NCBI RefSeq assembly: GCF_002283555.1
Contig: NZ_MVOI01000006.1
Location: 1-64,000, forward strand
DNA from: Rubrivirga sp. SAORIC476
GTDB lineage: Bacteria; Bacteroidota; Rhodothermia; Rhodothermales; Rubricoccaceae
Direction: 5' to 3'
Length of the DNA stretch: 64,000 nt
Part shown: positions 10,829 to 19,391 of the stretch, one piece after another
Position numbering within the stretch: the first letter of the stretch is position 1
Layout: every line of letters begins with the position of its first letter
The notes under the pieces: model-generated
The model's database searches: none
The model's input: the letters and a program-made list of their open reading frames with translations, nothing else
Told to the model about the DNA's origin: nothing
Program-made: the position numbers and the translations under genes

Positions 10829-13798
10829 TCACAGCGGCAGCCAGGCGCGGACGCGCGTCCCGGCGCCCGGCGTCGAGGTCACCTCGGCCCGTCCCCCCAG
10901 GGCGTCGGCCCGCTCGCGCAGGCCCGCCAGCCCGAAGTGGTCGCCGCGCACGTGGGCGACGTCCGAGATGTGCGTGTCGAACCCGCAGCCGTCGTCGGCC
11001 ACCTCCACCTCGGCCATGCCGCCTCGCTCCCCGAGGCGGAGCGTGACGGAGGCGGCCTGGGCGTGGCGGCCGACGTTGGCGAGGGCCTCCTGCACGATCC
11101 GGGTCGCGGCGTGCTGCACCTCGACCGGCCACCGGCGCCCGTCGGCGTCGAGAGCCAGCACCACCTCCACGTCGGGCGCGGTGCGCTGGAACCGCTCGGC
11201 GGCGGCACGGACGGCCGCCGCGGCGCCGAACGTCCCGACGTGCGGCAGGCGGATGTCGGCCAGCACGCTGCGCAACTCGTCGGACGCCTCGTCCAGCGTG
11301 GAGCGGACTGTGTTCACCTCGGCCCGCTCCGCCTCAGGGACGAGCGTCGCGAGGCGGTCGAGGTCGTGCCCGACGCGGTACAGGTGCTGCATGGTGCCGT
11401 CGTGGAGTTCGCGTGCCAGACGGATGCGCTCGGCTTCTCGGCTCCCCGCCAGCCGCCGCGCGACCTCCGCGGCGTCGGCCCGGCGTCGCTCGCTGCGGCG
11501 GACGCTCACCCAGCCCAGCCCGCCGACGCCCGCGAGCACCAGCAGCCCGAGCAGCCCCTGCACCGCGCGGCGCTCCCACCACACGGGCGGCACCTCCACG
11601 TGCAGGCGTGAGGGCTCGGGGGCGAACACCCCGGCGTGGTTGCTCCCGACCACCTCGAACGTGTACGTGCCGGGCGGAAGCGCGGCATAGCGCGCCTCGG
11701 GCGCCGCCCCGTCGGTCTCGGTCCACGCGGTCTCCAGCGGGGCGAGGCGGTACCGGTACCGGTTGCGCCTGGGTCGCGTGTAGTCGAGCGCCGCGAAGCG
11801 GACCGCGAAGCGGCGCCCGGAGGGGGCCAGCCGGAGCGTGTCGCCGGACGCCATCGATCGATGAACCAGGCTTCCCCGCTCGACCTGCGAGAAGCGCACC
11901 GGCGGACGGAACGTAGACGGACGGACCTCGGTTGGGCGGAAGGCCGTGTAGCCTCCCGGACCGCCCATCCGGATGGTCCCGTCGGCGTCGCGGTGGGACG
12001 ACATCAGGTCCACGATGTCGCCGTGGAGGCCGTCGGCCTCGGAGAAGGTGACGACGTCGCGCGTGACCAGGTCGAGGCGGGCGATGCCGCGGTCGGTGCC
12101 CAGCCACAGCGCGCCGTCTCCGGCCTCGATCCGGTGGACCACGTTGGACGGCAGGCCGTCGGCGATGCGCAGGCAATCGGTCTCGTCGGTGGCCGGGACG
12201 TACCGGCAGGCCCCGGAGCCGACGGTCGCCAGCCACAGCGCGCCCGGGTCGGCAGGGCTCTCGGCGACGTGCCAGACGATCGGCGTCGCGAGGTCTCGGC
12301 TGACGCCGGTCCTGTGGAACGCATTCTTGCTGGGGAAGAACCGGTCGAGGCCGCCATCGGACCCGACCCAGACGCGTCCGCTGCGGTCGGTGTAGATCAC
12401 GTTCACGGCCGCGTCCGCGAGCCCGTCCCCGCCGCCCTCGCCTTCGCGGAACGCGCGCCACTGCTCGTTTTCGCGCAGCCCCATGCCGTACGATGTCGCG
12501 ACCCACAGACGCCCGTCCCGTTCCACGATGTCCCGAATCGGTAAGCTGTTCTGGACCTGTAGCGCAGAGCCGAGGGTCTGGTTGAGGAGGTCGGCCGGCT
12601 CGGTCCGCCCGGTCTCCGGCCAGAAGCGCCACATGCCGCTCCGCTTGCTGCCGAGCCACAGACCGCCTCCCTCGGCCGGGGAGACACGCCAGATTGCGCT
12701 CTGGTTGAGGTCCGATCCGGTCCGGTAGCCCTCGACGGACCCGTCCGCGCGGCGGCGGAACAGGCCGCCGTTGGTGGCCACCCAGACGTCGTCGCCGAGC
12801 GTGGTCAGGCCGTTGACGCGTCCGTCTCCCAGGCCCTCGGCCGTGGTCACCGCGTGGAAGCCGGACCGAGGCGGGGTCCAGCGGTGAAGCCCCTGCTCCG
12901 TCCCGATCCAGACGCCGCCCTGCCGGTCCTCGAACAGCGCCATCACATCGCGCCCGACCAGCCCGGCCTCTCGCTCTATCGCCACCACCGTATCCCGAGC
13001 CGGCAGGTAGAGCCGGAGCCCGGACTCGGACCCGAGCCACGCGCGTCCCGGCGTAACGAGAGTCTGGGACGACCGCCCGACCACGTCCAGTGGCCATCTG
13101 GTGACGAGGCGGCGCTCGCGCCCGTCCACACGGACCACGCGTCCATCCATCAGAACCGCGCGCAAGGCCCCGTCTTCGATCCACCCGGCTCGGGGGGCGG
13201 TCTCCGGTCCGTCGGTCTGCGCAGGGCGGCAGGTGTCTGTCGTGAGGGTGAGGTTGCAGTCCCGCAGCCACACCGCCTCCCCGACGCGAACCATGGGCGA
13301 GGCGGTCGGCCCCCCCTGGAAGACCCGCCGAGCGGTCCCGTCGGGGCGGAGGTGGATGGCCCCTTCTCGGGCCGACAGCCACAGGCCCCCGGCATCCGAG
13401 TCGAGAAACCGGACGGCCGTGACGCCCAGGGAGTCGAGGGCTGCCTCGGCCACCTCCTCGAACCGGTCCGCGGCTCGGGTCAGCCGGGCGAGGCCGCCCT
13501 CTGTGGCCGCCCACACTGCCCCGGTCGCGTCGGCGTGGACGGCGTACACGACGTTCGAAGGAAGCCCGCCCTCGCCCTCCTGCCAGACGTCGAAGCGGAC
13601 GCCGTCGTAGCGTGCCACGCCGTCGTTGGTGCCCACCCACAGGAAGCCCAGCGAGTCCTGCGTGATGGAGAACACGCGCGGGCTGGGCAGGCCGTCCCCG
13701 AGTCCGATGTGCCGGAGGCGGACGGTACCCGCGGTCTGGGCGGACACGGCGCTCGCGCACGCGAACACGCAGGTTGCGAGCAGAATCCAGACGCGCAT
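10829..13798 (-). CDS. Histidine kinase with periplasmic beta-propeller sensor (Reg_prop/Y_Y_Y)
   Basis: Membrane sensor kinase of 989 residues. After a signal peptide (residues 1-20) come many propeller blades of the two-component regulator type, recognisable by repeats such as GFLWVGTNDGVARYDG and GGVWIGTEQGLHRW, covering about residues 25-620. A Y_Y_Y domain follows (LPPGTYTFEVVGSN), then one membrane helix (GLLGLLVLAGVGGLGWV). The HisKA_3 box ARELHDGTMQH places the phosphorylated histidine at residue 799, and the ATPase domain shows VQEALANVGRHA and DDGCGF/GLAGLRERA. In Bacteroidota such sensors often read periplasmic saccharides, usually as one-protein hybrids; here the regulator is a separate downstream gene. 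The ligand is unknown. A TAGCTTCG box lies 19 nt before the ATG. Confidence 0.94.
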   Translation of the reverse strand: MRVWILLATCVFACASAVSAQTAGTVRLRHIGLGDGLPSPRVFSITQDSLGFLWVGTNDGVARYDGVRFDVWQEGEGGLPSNVVYAVHADATGAVWAATEGGLARLTRAADRFEEVAEAALDSLGVTAVRFLDSDAGGLWLSAREGAIHLRPDGTARRVFQGGPTASPMVRVGEAVWLRDCNLTLTTDTCRPAQTDGPETAPRAGWIEDGALRAVLMDGRVVRVDGRERRLVTRWPLDVVGRSSQTLVTPGRAWLGSESGLRLYLPARDTVVAIEREAGLVGRDVMALFEDRQGGVWIGTEQGLHRWTPPRSGFHAVTTAEGLGDGRVNGLTTLGDDVWVATNGGLFRRRADGSVEGYRTGSDLNQSAIWRVSPAEGGGLWLGSKRSGMWRFWPETGRTEPADLLNQTLGSALQVQNSLPIRDIVERDGRLWVATSYGMGLRENEQWRAFREGEGGGDGLADAAVNVIYTDRSGRVWVGSDGGLDRFFPSKNAFHRTGVSRDLATPIVWHVAESPADPGALWLATVGSGACRYVPATDETDCLRIADGLPSNVVHRIEAGDGALWLGTDRGIARLDLVTRDVVTFSEADGLHGDIVDLMSSHRDADGTIRMGGPGGYTAFRPTEVRPSTFRPPVRFSQVERGSLVHRSMASGDTLRLAPSGRRFAVRFAALDYTRPRRNRYRYRLAPLETAWTETDGAAPEARYAALPPGTYTFEVVGSNHAGVFAPEPSRLHVEVPPVWWERRAVQGLLGLLVLAGVGGLGWVSVRRSERRRADAAEVARRLAGSREAERIRLARELHDGTMQHLYRVGHDLDRLATLVPEAERAEVNTVRSTLDEASDELRSVLADIRLPHVGTFGAAAAVRAAAERFQRTAPDVEVVLALDADGRRWPVEVQHAATRIVQEALANVGRHAQAASVTLRLGERGGMAEVEVADDGCGFDTHISDVAHVRGDHFGLAGLRERADALGGRAEVTSTPGAGTRVRAWLPL

Positions 13799-13817
13799 CG
13801 TCGAAACAGTGGAGGCT

Positions 13818-13825
13818 CGAAGCTA
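13818..13825 (-). promoter_or_regulatory. -7 promoter box of the propeller kinase gene
   Basis: TAGCTTCG on the minus strand, 19 nt before the ATG at 13798. It fits the Bacteroidota -7 consensus TAnnTTTG and implies a very short leader. A matching box serves the divergent gene at 13867. Confidence 0.55.
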
Positions 13826-13866
13826 ACCGCCCCCCGATGTCGCGGCCCCCGTCGGAGGGTCCAGCC

Positions 13867-13874
13867 TACCTTGT
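13867..13874 (+). promoter_or_regulatory. -7 promoter box of the small membrane protein gene
   Basis: TACCTTGT, 20 nt before the ATG at 13895, nearly the same spacing as the divergent kinase promoter. No clear TTG box upstream. Confidence 0.5.
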
Positions 13875-13894
13875 GGCGTTCCCCTCCCGAGCTC

Positions 13895-14338
13895 ATGTCT
13901 GACGTCACGTCTCTCGCCCGCACCCTCCGCATCCTCTGGCTCGCCATCTGCGCGAGCGGCGGGCTCGCGATGGCCGTCTTCGGCTACCTCGCCACCACTT
14001 CGGAGCCGACGATGCCCGAGGCGGCCGAGGTCGGCTTCTACGGCGTGGCGCTGCTGTCGATGGTCGCCACGGGCATCGCGTTCACCCTCATCCGGGCGAT
14101 GGAGCGCCGCCTCCTCCAGACCGAGACCGAGTCTGAGGCGGGAGGCATCATCCGCACCTTCGGGATCGGTGCGCTGGGGACGGCCGAGATGCCCGCCATC
14201 GCCTCGGGCGTCGCGGCCTTCCTCACCGGCGAGCTGCTGGTGCTCGCCTTCGGCATGATGCTGTTCGCGTTCGCGCTGCTGACGTGGCCCAGCGACGACC
14301 GTGTCGCCTACTGGCTCGCCCTCGGCCAGCGGGGCTGA
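13895..14338 (+). CDS. Small integral membrane protein, function unknown
   Basis: 147-residue protein with about four hydrophobic segments: roughly residues 11-32 (LWLAICASGGLAMAVFGYL), 46-66 (VGFYGVALLSMVATGIAFTL), 90-112 (IGALGTAEMPAIASGVAAFL) and 113-130 (ELLVLAFGMMLFAFALL). A short charged loop (AMERRLLQTETESE) lies in the middle. I recognise no family motif. The start is supported by the promoter box 20 nt upstream, and the gene ends in its own hairpin, so it is a single-gene transcript divergent from the two-component system. A link to that system is possible but unproven. Confidence 0.8.
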   Translation: MSDVTSLARTLRILWLAICASGGLAMAVFGYLATTSEPTMPEAAEVGFYGVALLSMVATGIAFTLIRAMERRLLQTETESEAGGIIRTFGIGALGTAEMPAIASGVAAFLTGELLVLAFGMMLFAFALLTWPSDDRVAYWLALGQRG

Positions 14339-14365
14339 CCACCTCTGGAGCGCCCTCCGAGGTGG
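14339..14365 (+). terminator. Hairpin terminator
   Basis: CCACCTC (14339-14345) pairs with GAGGTGG (14359-14365) and GGAG (14347-14350) with CTCC (14355-14358), immediately after the stop codon. No T-tract. Confidence 0.6.
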
Positions 14366-14422
14366 ACCGCCTCGGGCGTCGCGCGGGAGGGCAACGAGGT
14401 GTGGGGGAGCGCGGAACGAGAC

Positions 14423-14452
14423 GCGGGGCGCCCCCCGAAGGAGACGCCCCGC
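14423..14452 (-). terminator. Terminator of the rpmB-rpmG-DUF4295 operon
   Basis: GCGGGGCG (14423-14430) pairs with CGCCCCGC (14445-14452); read on the minus strand the inside forms a UCUCC-UUCG-GGGGG tetraloop helix. It lies 22 nt beyond the last stop codon of the operon. Confidence 0.7.
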
Positions 14453-14474
14453 GAACGGAGTCGGCGGAGCCGAG

Positions 14475-14651
14475 CTACGCGGCCTGGGCCGCCTTGAGCT
14501 CGTCCTGGACCGTGCTGGCCTCGACCATCTTGGAACGGAACTCGAACTGGCCGTTCTGCTTCTTCGAGGCCACGATGATCTTCGCCATCTGCTTGGCCTC
14601 CTGGCCGGCGCCACGGTTCGTCCGCTGGTTCTTTGAGACTTTCTTCGCCAT
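14475..14651 (-). CDS. DUF4295 ribosome-associated small protein (probable bL38)
   Basis: 58-residue basic protein, MAKKVSKNQRTNRGAGQEAK at the N-terminus and a conserved-looking middle (KIIVASKKQNGQFEFRSKMV). Size, the MAKK start, the pattern K-(x)-G-x-F-x-F and the position directly after rpmB and rpmG match the Bacteroidota DUF4295 family. From memory, this family was seen as an extra large-subunit protein (named bL38) in a Flavobacterium ribosome; I am less sure of that link than of the family. It is the last gene of a three-gene operon and is followed by a strong hairpin. The gene is short enough to be missed by automatic callers. Confidence 0.85.
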   Translation of the reverse strand: MAKKVSKNQRTNRGAGQEAKQMAKIIVASKKQNGQFEFRSKMVEASTVQDELKAAQAA

Positions 14652-14725
14652 GGGAGTGGGGGTCTGGGAGTCGTGAGGAGGGGTACGCGGGGAACGCGCC
14701 CCACGATCCGCGCACTACGGACGAG

Positions 14726-14896
14726 CTACTTGATCTCGCGGTGGAGCGTGTGCTTCCGGAGCGTCGGGTTGTACTTCTTGAGCTCCAGCCGCGCGGTCGT
14801 GTTGCGGCGGTTCTTCATCGTCGCGTAGCGCGAGGTGCCGGGCGCCTCGGTGCACTCGAGGATCACCTGGTGGCGGACGTCTTTGCCCTTGGCCAT
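14726..14896 (-). CDS. rpmG: 50S ribosomal protein L33 (bL33)
   Basis: 56-residue large-subunit protein near the E site. The sequence [20 protein letters not shown] followed by [20 protein letters not shown] and [15 protein letters not shown] is a textbook bL33. Only one cysteine is present, so this is the zinc-free type rather than the four-cysteine paralogue. It lies 49 bp after rpmB and 74 bp before the DUF4295 gene on the minus strand, as in other Bacteroidota. Confidence 0.97.
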   Translation of the reverse strand: MAKGKDVRHQVILECTEAPGTSRYATMKNRRNTTARLELKKYNPTLRKHTLHREIK

Positions 14897-14945
14897 GGTC
14901 GTCGGGGTCTAGTGCGTCGCAGAGCGGCGCGGCAGAAAGGTCGGG

Positions 14946-15185
14946 TTAGACGAGCGAGGTGCCCTTCGCGCGGGCGTCCTTCAGCACGGCAGTGATGCCG
15001 TTCTTGTTGATCGTCTTGATCGTGGTCGCGGACACGCGGAGCGTGATCCAACGGTCCTCCTCAGGGATGTAGAACCGCTTCTTCTGCAGGTTCACGTTGA
15101 ACCGCCGCCGCACCTTGTTGTGGGCGTGGGAGACGTGGTTGCCGAACATCGGCTTCTTGCCGGTAAGCTGGTCTTTGCGGGCCAT
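14946..15185 (-). CDS. rpmB: 50S ribosomal protein L28 (bL28)
   Basis: 79-residue large-subunit protein. MARKDQLTGKKPMFGNHVSH and the NKVRRRFNVNLQKKRF motif identify it, and TLRVSATTIKTINKNG is the conserved C-terminal part. The ATG at 15185 gives the normal family length; a longer in-frame extension upstream has no family support. It is the first gene of the ribosomal trio and has the best promoter of the window 80 nt upstream (TTG-N20-TAGGTTCA). Confidence 0.98.
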   Translation of the reverse strand: MARKDQLTGKKPMFGNHVSHAHNKVRRRFNVNLQKKRFYIPEEDRWITLRVSATTIKTINKNGITAVLKDARAKGTSLV

Positions 15186-15265
15186 CGGTCGGCGCGGCAA
15201 GTCCGCGCGGGGATCTCGGGGGAGGGGTCCGGCACCGGCGCGAGTGCGCACGGGAGCCGAGCCCA

Positions 15266-15296
15266 TGAACCTACGGACCCGCGGCGCCGAGGCCAA
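15266..15296 (-). promoter_or_regulatory. Promoter of the rpmB operon
   Basis: On the minus strand TTG (15294-15296), exactly 20 nt, then TAGGTTCA (15266-15273). Both boxes and the spacing fit the Bacteroidota housekeeping promoter (TTTG/TAnnTTTG). The resulting leader of about 70 nt before rpmB is GC-rich and could fold, but I see no recognisable ribosomal-protein binding site. Confidence 0.6.
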
Positions 15297-15429
15297 CCGC
15301 TGAGAGCCCGTAGCGTGTGAGTCTGGGGCGAAGACGGGACCGGGGGATGGGGGATGGGCAACCACTCCTGGCAGGCTCCGGAATGGCATCCCGGCCCTCT
15401 GCTCGTTCTCCGTTCCCCCGCCCTCACCG

Positions 15430-16671
15430 CTACAACAGCCCGAAGCGGAGCTGGACGACGTGGTTGCGGCGGCGAAGCTGGCCGAGCAGGCGCCCGTCCT
15501 CGACGCCATACGTCGCGTACTCGAGGCGGAAGGCCCGCGTCACGATCCCGATGCCCGCCGACGGCATGCCCTGGCTGAGACCCGCGCGCACTGCCAGCAC
15601 GCCGGCGAGGCGGGCGCGGACGCCACCCCGCAGGCCCGCCTGCGTCGACTGGTCGAAGTCAGAGGTCCGTGCCGACGAGTAGTCGACGCCGACGGCCGCA
15701 TCGGCGAGGCCGGGCACCGAGGGGAGGCGGTACGCGGCGCCGAGCCGCACGACCGCCTCGGCGGGCCGGTCGTCGAAGCGCGCCTCCAGCGTCGCGATCT
15801 CGACCGCGTCGTCGGGGTCCTCCTCCGACCCCTCGATCACGATCGACCGGTCGAAGTCGTAGTCGAACGAGCCGCCCACGTTCGACACCGAGGCGCCCAC
15901 GTCCAGCCCGGGCACGCCCACGTCGGTCGCATAGGCGCCCACCGCGAGGCGGACGCCGTCGGCCCGGAGCACGTACAGTTTCTCGGCGTCCGGGTCGAGG
16001 GCGTCGACCGGCGAGGCCTTGGCGGTCACGCGCCGCTGGACGTACGTCGCCGAGGCGCCGAGGCGGAGGCCGAACGGGATCGTCAGGCCGGCGGGCGTCT
16101 TGGACAGGTCCACGCCCGCCACCACCGGCACGGCGAGGTCGGCACGGCTGTAGAGGTCGATGAACGGGATGCCGCCGCCGCCGTCGGTGATGCGGCCCCG
16201 CGTGACGGCCTGCGCATAGGCGCCCACGCCGACGGCGGCGGGGCCGGTCGCGAAGCGGACCGACGGCCCCAGCACGGCGAGGTCGGCCGTCTTGGGTTGC
16301 CCACCGATGCGGAACGCCTCGTCGTAGAGGCGCTCCAGGCGACCCGGGTTGGCCGTCCGGATGCTGTCCAGGCCCTCCTCGATGGCCGGGCCGAGCTCGT
16401 CCCGGTAGTAGGCCCACGTCTCGTTGACGTTGCCCCCGACGCCCGCGGCGGCGCCGAGGACCGTGACCGTCAGCCCGCGGTCGGTGACGTGGGCGGGGTT
16501 GGAGAGGAACGGCGAGTCGAGCGTCGGCAGCGCGACCACGGCGCCGCCGGTCGCGACCCGCGCGAGATCGGTGATGGCGACCGGCGCCTCGTGAGCCGGG
16601 GTGACGAAGGGCTGGGCGACGGCAGCAGGCGCGGCGCTCAGGAGCGCGGCGAGCCAGAGAAGGCGGGGCAT
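15430..16671 (-). CDS. Outer-membrane beta-barrel protein (PorV/TraF-like)
   Basis: 413-residue exported protein. MPRLLWLAALLSAAPAAVAQ is a signal peptide and fixes the start at 16671 rather than the in-frame ATG 36 bp upstream. The N-terminal pattern ARVATGGAVVALPTLDSPFL then SNPAH resembles the opening of PorV/FadL/TraF-like barrels (GGAxxALP...NPA), and the rest alternates amphipathic strands, ending in an aromatic/hydrophobic C-terminus (VVQLRFGLL), as expected for a barrel inserted by BAM. It follows a TPR-like lipoprotein gene on the same strand by 122 bp and may be co-transcribed. Ligand or role is unknown; the family name is based on pattern only. Confidence 0.75.
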   Translation of the reverse strand: MPRLLWLAALLSAAPAAVAQPFVTPAHEAPVAITDLARVATGGAVVALPTLDSPFLSNPAHVTDRGLTVTVLGAAAGVGGNVNETWAYYRDELGPAIEEGLDSIRTANPGRLERLYDEAFRIGGQPKTADLAVLGPSVRFATGPAAVGVGAYAQAVTRGRITDGGGGIPFIDLYSRADLAVPVVAGVDLSKTPAGLTIPFGLRLGASATYVQRRVTAKASPVDALDPDAEKLYVLRADGVRLAVGAYATDVGVPGLDVGASVSNVGGSFDYDFDRSIVIEGSEEDPDDAVEIATLEARFDDRPAEAVVRLGAAYRLPSVPGLADAAVGVDYSSARTSDFDQSTQAGLRGGVRARLAGVLAVRAGLSQGMPSAGIGIVTRAFRLEYATYGVEDGRLLGQLRRRNHVVQLRFGLL

Positions 16672-16793
16672 GGTGGGGTCCGGGGGGAGGGCCTCAGGGA
16701 GACACACGAACGGCGACGGCTGCCAGGGGAGGGCGCTCCGAAGAGGCCCGGCCCGCCTGGCCGCGCGTCGCCGTCGGCGAAGGGAGAGCGGGC

Positions 16794-17681
16794 TTACTCG
16801 GCCGTGCAGTAGTCGGCCACGGCGTCCTCGAACTCGATGTAGACTTCGAGCGCGGTGTCGACGATCTCAGCGGCGACGGAGCCGCTGCCGAGCAGGCTGG
16901 CCCGCGTGTCGAGCGACAGCAGCGCCTGGCCCAGTCCGCGGATCGAGCCCTCGGCCTGATCGCGGACGGCGTCCTCGTCGTCGGCGCAGATGGCGATCGA
17001 GCCGTCCGAGAGGCGGTACCACGTCGTGGTCTCGGGCAGTTCCTCGGAGATGTAGAGGTACGCCTGCATGAACGTCGAGACGGCACTCACGGCGAGGGCC
17101 TGCGCGATCCGGTCCTCCGAGAGGCCCAGCGCGCGGAGCTCGGCGACGGCGCCCTCGCGGTCGTACGCCAGCTCGCCGTCGACGACGGTCGTGCAGAGGT
17201 CGAACGACTGGATGGCGTCCGGCAGGAGGCCCTGCAGCAGGTCCTTCGCCTCTTCGAGCGTCTCGGCGTAGGCCAGGATGTCCTCGAAGCCGTCCACGCC
17301 CGCCGGGTCGAAGGCCTCGGCGTTGGGGTCGGAGGCGTACGAGCAGACGCCGCGGCCGGCCGTGGCCGCCGAGCCCGTCTCGCCGGTGAACGTCGTCAGG
17401 TACTGGCCGACGCGGTCGAGGTCGATCAGGTCGATGCCGTCGCGCTGCAGGAGCGTCGTCGCGAGCTCGACGCGGACGACGGCGTTGGTGGGCTCCGACT
17501 CCAGCGCCTGCCCGAGCAGGTCGACGGCCTGGGCGTAGTCGCCGCGGTCGCGCGCCAGGATGGCGTCGTCGACCGCCACGTCGACGCCCTGCTCGAGGGT
17601 GAGACCGGGGCCGGTCTCGTCGCAGGCGGAGAGGGGGAGGAGGCAGAGAGCTGCCAGCAGCAGCGCGAACGGGCGAGACAT
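16794..17681 (-). CDS. TPR-like lipoprotein
   Basis: 295-residue protein with a lipoprotein signal (LLAALCLLPLSAC, Cys20). The first repeat after it (ILARDRGDYAQAVDLLGQAL then ESEPTNAVVRVELA) is a typical TPR helix pair; the rest is mostly helical and acidic with several conserved-looking cysteines outside the lipobox, possibly disulfides (GVCSY, FDLCTTV, IAICADD, DYCTAE). Such lipoproteins often work as scaffolds for outer-membrane proteins, and the next gene downstream encodes a barrel. A TAGGTTTC promoter box lies 62 nt upstream. No enzyme motif is visible. Confidence 0.8.
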   Translation of the reverse strand: MSRPFALLLAALCLLPLSACDETGPGLTLEQGVDVAVDDAILARDRGDYAQAVDLLGQALESEPTNAVVRVELATTLLQRDGIDLIDLDRVGQYLTTFTGETGSAATAGRGVCSYASDPNAEAFDPAGVDGFEDILAYAETLEEAKDLLQGLLPDAIQSFDLCTTVVDGELAYDREGAVAELRALGLSEDRIAQALAVSAVSTFMQAYLYISEELPETTTWYRLSDGSIAICADDEDAVRDQAEGSIRGLGQALLSLDTRASLLGSGSVAAEIVDTALEVYIEFEDAVADYCTAE

Positions 17682-17743
17682 ACGAACCGGGATCAGGTGT
17701 GGTGGGGAGACGTGTCTTCGGTATCGGCCAGACCCGTCGCCTC

Positions 17744-17751
17744 GAAACCTA
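17744..17751 (-). promoter_or_regulatory. -7 promoter box of the TPR lipoprotein gene
   Basis: TAGGTTTC on the minus strand, 62 nt before the ATG at 17681; close to the consensus TAnnTTTG. No TTG box at the expected distance. Confidence 0.45.
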
Positions 17752-17836
17752 CGGTCTCATCTTGCGATTGACCCGTGCAGAGCGGAACCGGAGCGCTCCC
17801 GGAGACCACTCTTAAGAACCTCCTCCCACCGTTGGC

Positions 17837-17850
17837 CGGCCCGGAGGCCG
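17837..17850 (-). terminator. Weak hairpin after the LolC/E gene
   Basis: CGGCC-CGGA-GGCCG (17837-17850), 20 nt beyond the stop codon at 17871 on the minus strand. Short stem and no T-tract; read-through into the lipoprotein gene is possible. Confidence 0.35.
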
Positions 17851-17870
17851 TTTGGACTGTGGACGCCGGT

Positions 17871-19175
17871 CTACGCCCCCGACTGGACCGCCCGCGCCGG
17901 GTCGATCGACGCCGCCCGCGCCGCCGGGTAGACCGCGGCCAGCGCGCACAGCCCGACGGCCACCACGAGGACCACGCCCACGTCGAACGGACGGATGGCG
18001 ACCGGGTACGCATCGATCACGAACGACCCCGCCTCGGCCATCTTCACGATCCCGAACGTCTTCTGAGCCAGCGAGACCGCTAGGCCCAGCGCTAGCCCGA
18101 TCCCCGCGCCGACGCCGCCCACCAGCAGGCCCTCCAGTAGGAAGATGCGCCGCACGTCCGCCCGGCTGGCGCCCATCGCCTGGAGCGCCCCCAGGTCGCG
18201 TTGCTTCTCGATCACGATCATCGTCAGCGCCCCGACGATGTTGAACGCGGCCACCACGATGATGAGCGCGAGGATGGCCGACGCCGCCCACTTCTCCAGC
18301 TTCATGACGCTATAGAGCGAGCCCTGGAGGTCGTACCACGTGCGGACGGTGTACTGGCCGGGGAACGCCGCGTCGAGGCGTTCCTGGAACACGCCCTGCA
18401 CGGCGGCGGCGTCGTCGAGGTCGGTCAGGCGGAGGTCGAGGCCGGTCACGCGGCCGGTCATCTGGAAGAGCCGCTGTGCTTCGGCGAGGCCCACGAACAC
18501 GTGCGTCTCGTCGTAGGTCGGCTCCAGCGAGAAGGTGCCGCGGACCTCGAAGGCGCGCTGGTCGGGCAGGCCGAACGGGTACAGGCCGATGGCGCGCTCC
18601 AGCGCCGCGGCCGAGAGCAGCGACACCGTGCTGCCCGGCACCCGCCCGGCCTCGGGGCCGCCGTCGAGCGACACGCCCGGCTGAGGCGCGCGGACGCCCG
18701 TCCGCCCCGCCAGCGCCGCCCCGATCACGATGCCCACCGTGCCGTCCTCGCGCCCGAGGCTGAAGGCGCCGTCGAGGATCGAGCGCTCCACCTCCGCGTC
18801 CAGCGCCGACGGGTCCACGCCGCGCACCGTCACGACCTGGTTGAGCGCGCCGCTGTCGTCGGTGGCGAGCAGCGCCTTGCCCTCGACGAAGGGCGTCGCC
18901 GAGACCACGCCGGGCTCCAGCCGCGCCAGCGCCGCCAGCGTGTCGATGTCGGCGATGCCGCCGCCCTCGACCGACTCCACGCGCACGTGCGGGTCGTAGC
19001 TCACCAGCAGGTCGCGCACCACGTCGTAGAAGCCGTTCAGCACGCTCAGCACGACCACCAGCGCGGCCACGCCGACGGCCACGCCGGCGACCGAGATGCC
19101 GGAGATGACCGAGATCAGCGTCAGCCGACGGCGGCTGGCGAGGTAGCGGCGCGCGATGAGGAAGCGGTAATCCAA
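17871..19175 (-). CDS. LolC/LolE-like lipoprotein-releasing ABC permease
   Basis: Inner-membrane FtsX/MacB-type permease of 434 residues. It has the family layout: one N-terminal helix after FLIARRYLASRRR (SVISGISVAGVAVGVAALVV), a large periplasmic domain (about 60-300), then three helices at the C-terminus (AASAILALIIVVAAFNIVGA, GVGAGIGLALGLAVSLA, VVLVVAVGLCALAAVYPAAR). The motif EKQRDLGALQAMGAS is the coupling region contacting the ATPase. In Lol systems it extracts outer-membrane lipoproteins; many lipoprotein genes lie nearby. The only sensible start is TTG at 19175 (MDYRFLIARRYL), because no ATG or GTG gives the conserved N-terminus. No LolD ATPase gene is adjacent, so it must be elsewhere. 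Confidence 0.88.
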   Translation of the reverse strand: MDYRFLIARRYLASRRRLTLISVISGISVAGVAVGVAALVVVLSVLNGFYDVVRDLLVSYDPHVRVESVEGGGIADIDTLAALARLEPGVVSATPFVEGKALLATDDSGALNQVVTVRGVDPSALDAEVERSILDGAFSLGREDGTVGIVIGAALAGRTGVRAPQPGVSLDGGPEAGRVPGSTVSLLSAAALERAIGLYPFGLPDQRAFEVRGTFSLEPTYDETHVFVGLAEAQRLFQMTGRVTGLDLRLTDLDDAAAVQGVFQERLDAAFPGQYTVRTWYDLQGSLYSVMKLEKWAASAILALIIVVAAFNIVGALTMIVIEKQRDLGALQAMGASRADVRRIFLLEGLLVGGVGAGIGLALGLAVSLAQKTFGIVKMAEAGSFVIDAYPVAIRPFDVGVVLVVAVGLCALAAVYPAARAASIDPARAVQSGA

Positions 19176-19391
19176 CGGAGAGGGAGGAGGAAAGAGCGCT
19201 GGAAGGCAGGAAGAGAGGAGCGCAGGACAAACGCGCCTTGGTCCCTTACCTCTGCCGTCCTTCGCGGGTGCGTTGACACAGGCGGGGCAGCCGGTCGAAG
19301 GGTAACGCCGCGTGTCCGCCTCGTCCTGCCCTTCCGCAGAGGAACCCGAACGACGGCGCCCCGGGTACGCGCGGATCGTCCGCCCCGACCC

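Noticed and set aside
15335-15365. G-rich run (ggaccgggggatgggggatggg) that might form a G-quadruplex or regulatory site
   Set aside because: Only three good G-tracts in short spacing and such runs are common in this GC-rich sequence; no link to a gene start.
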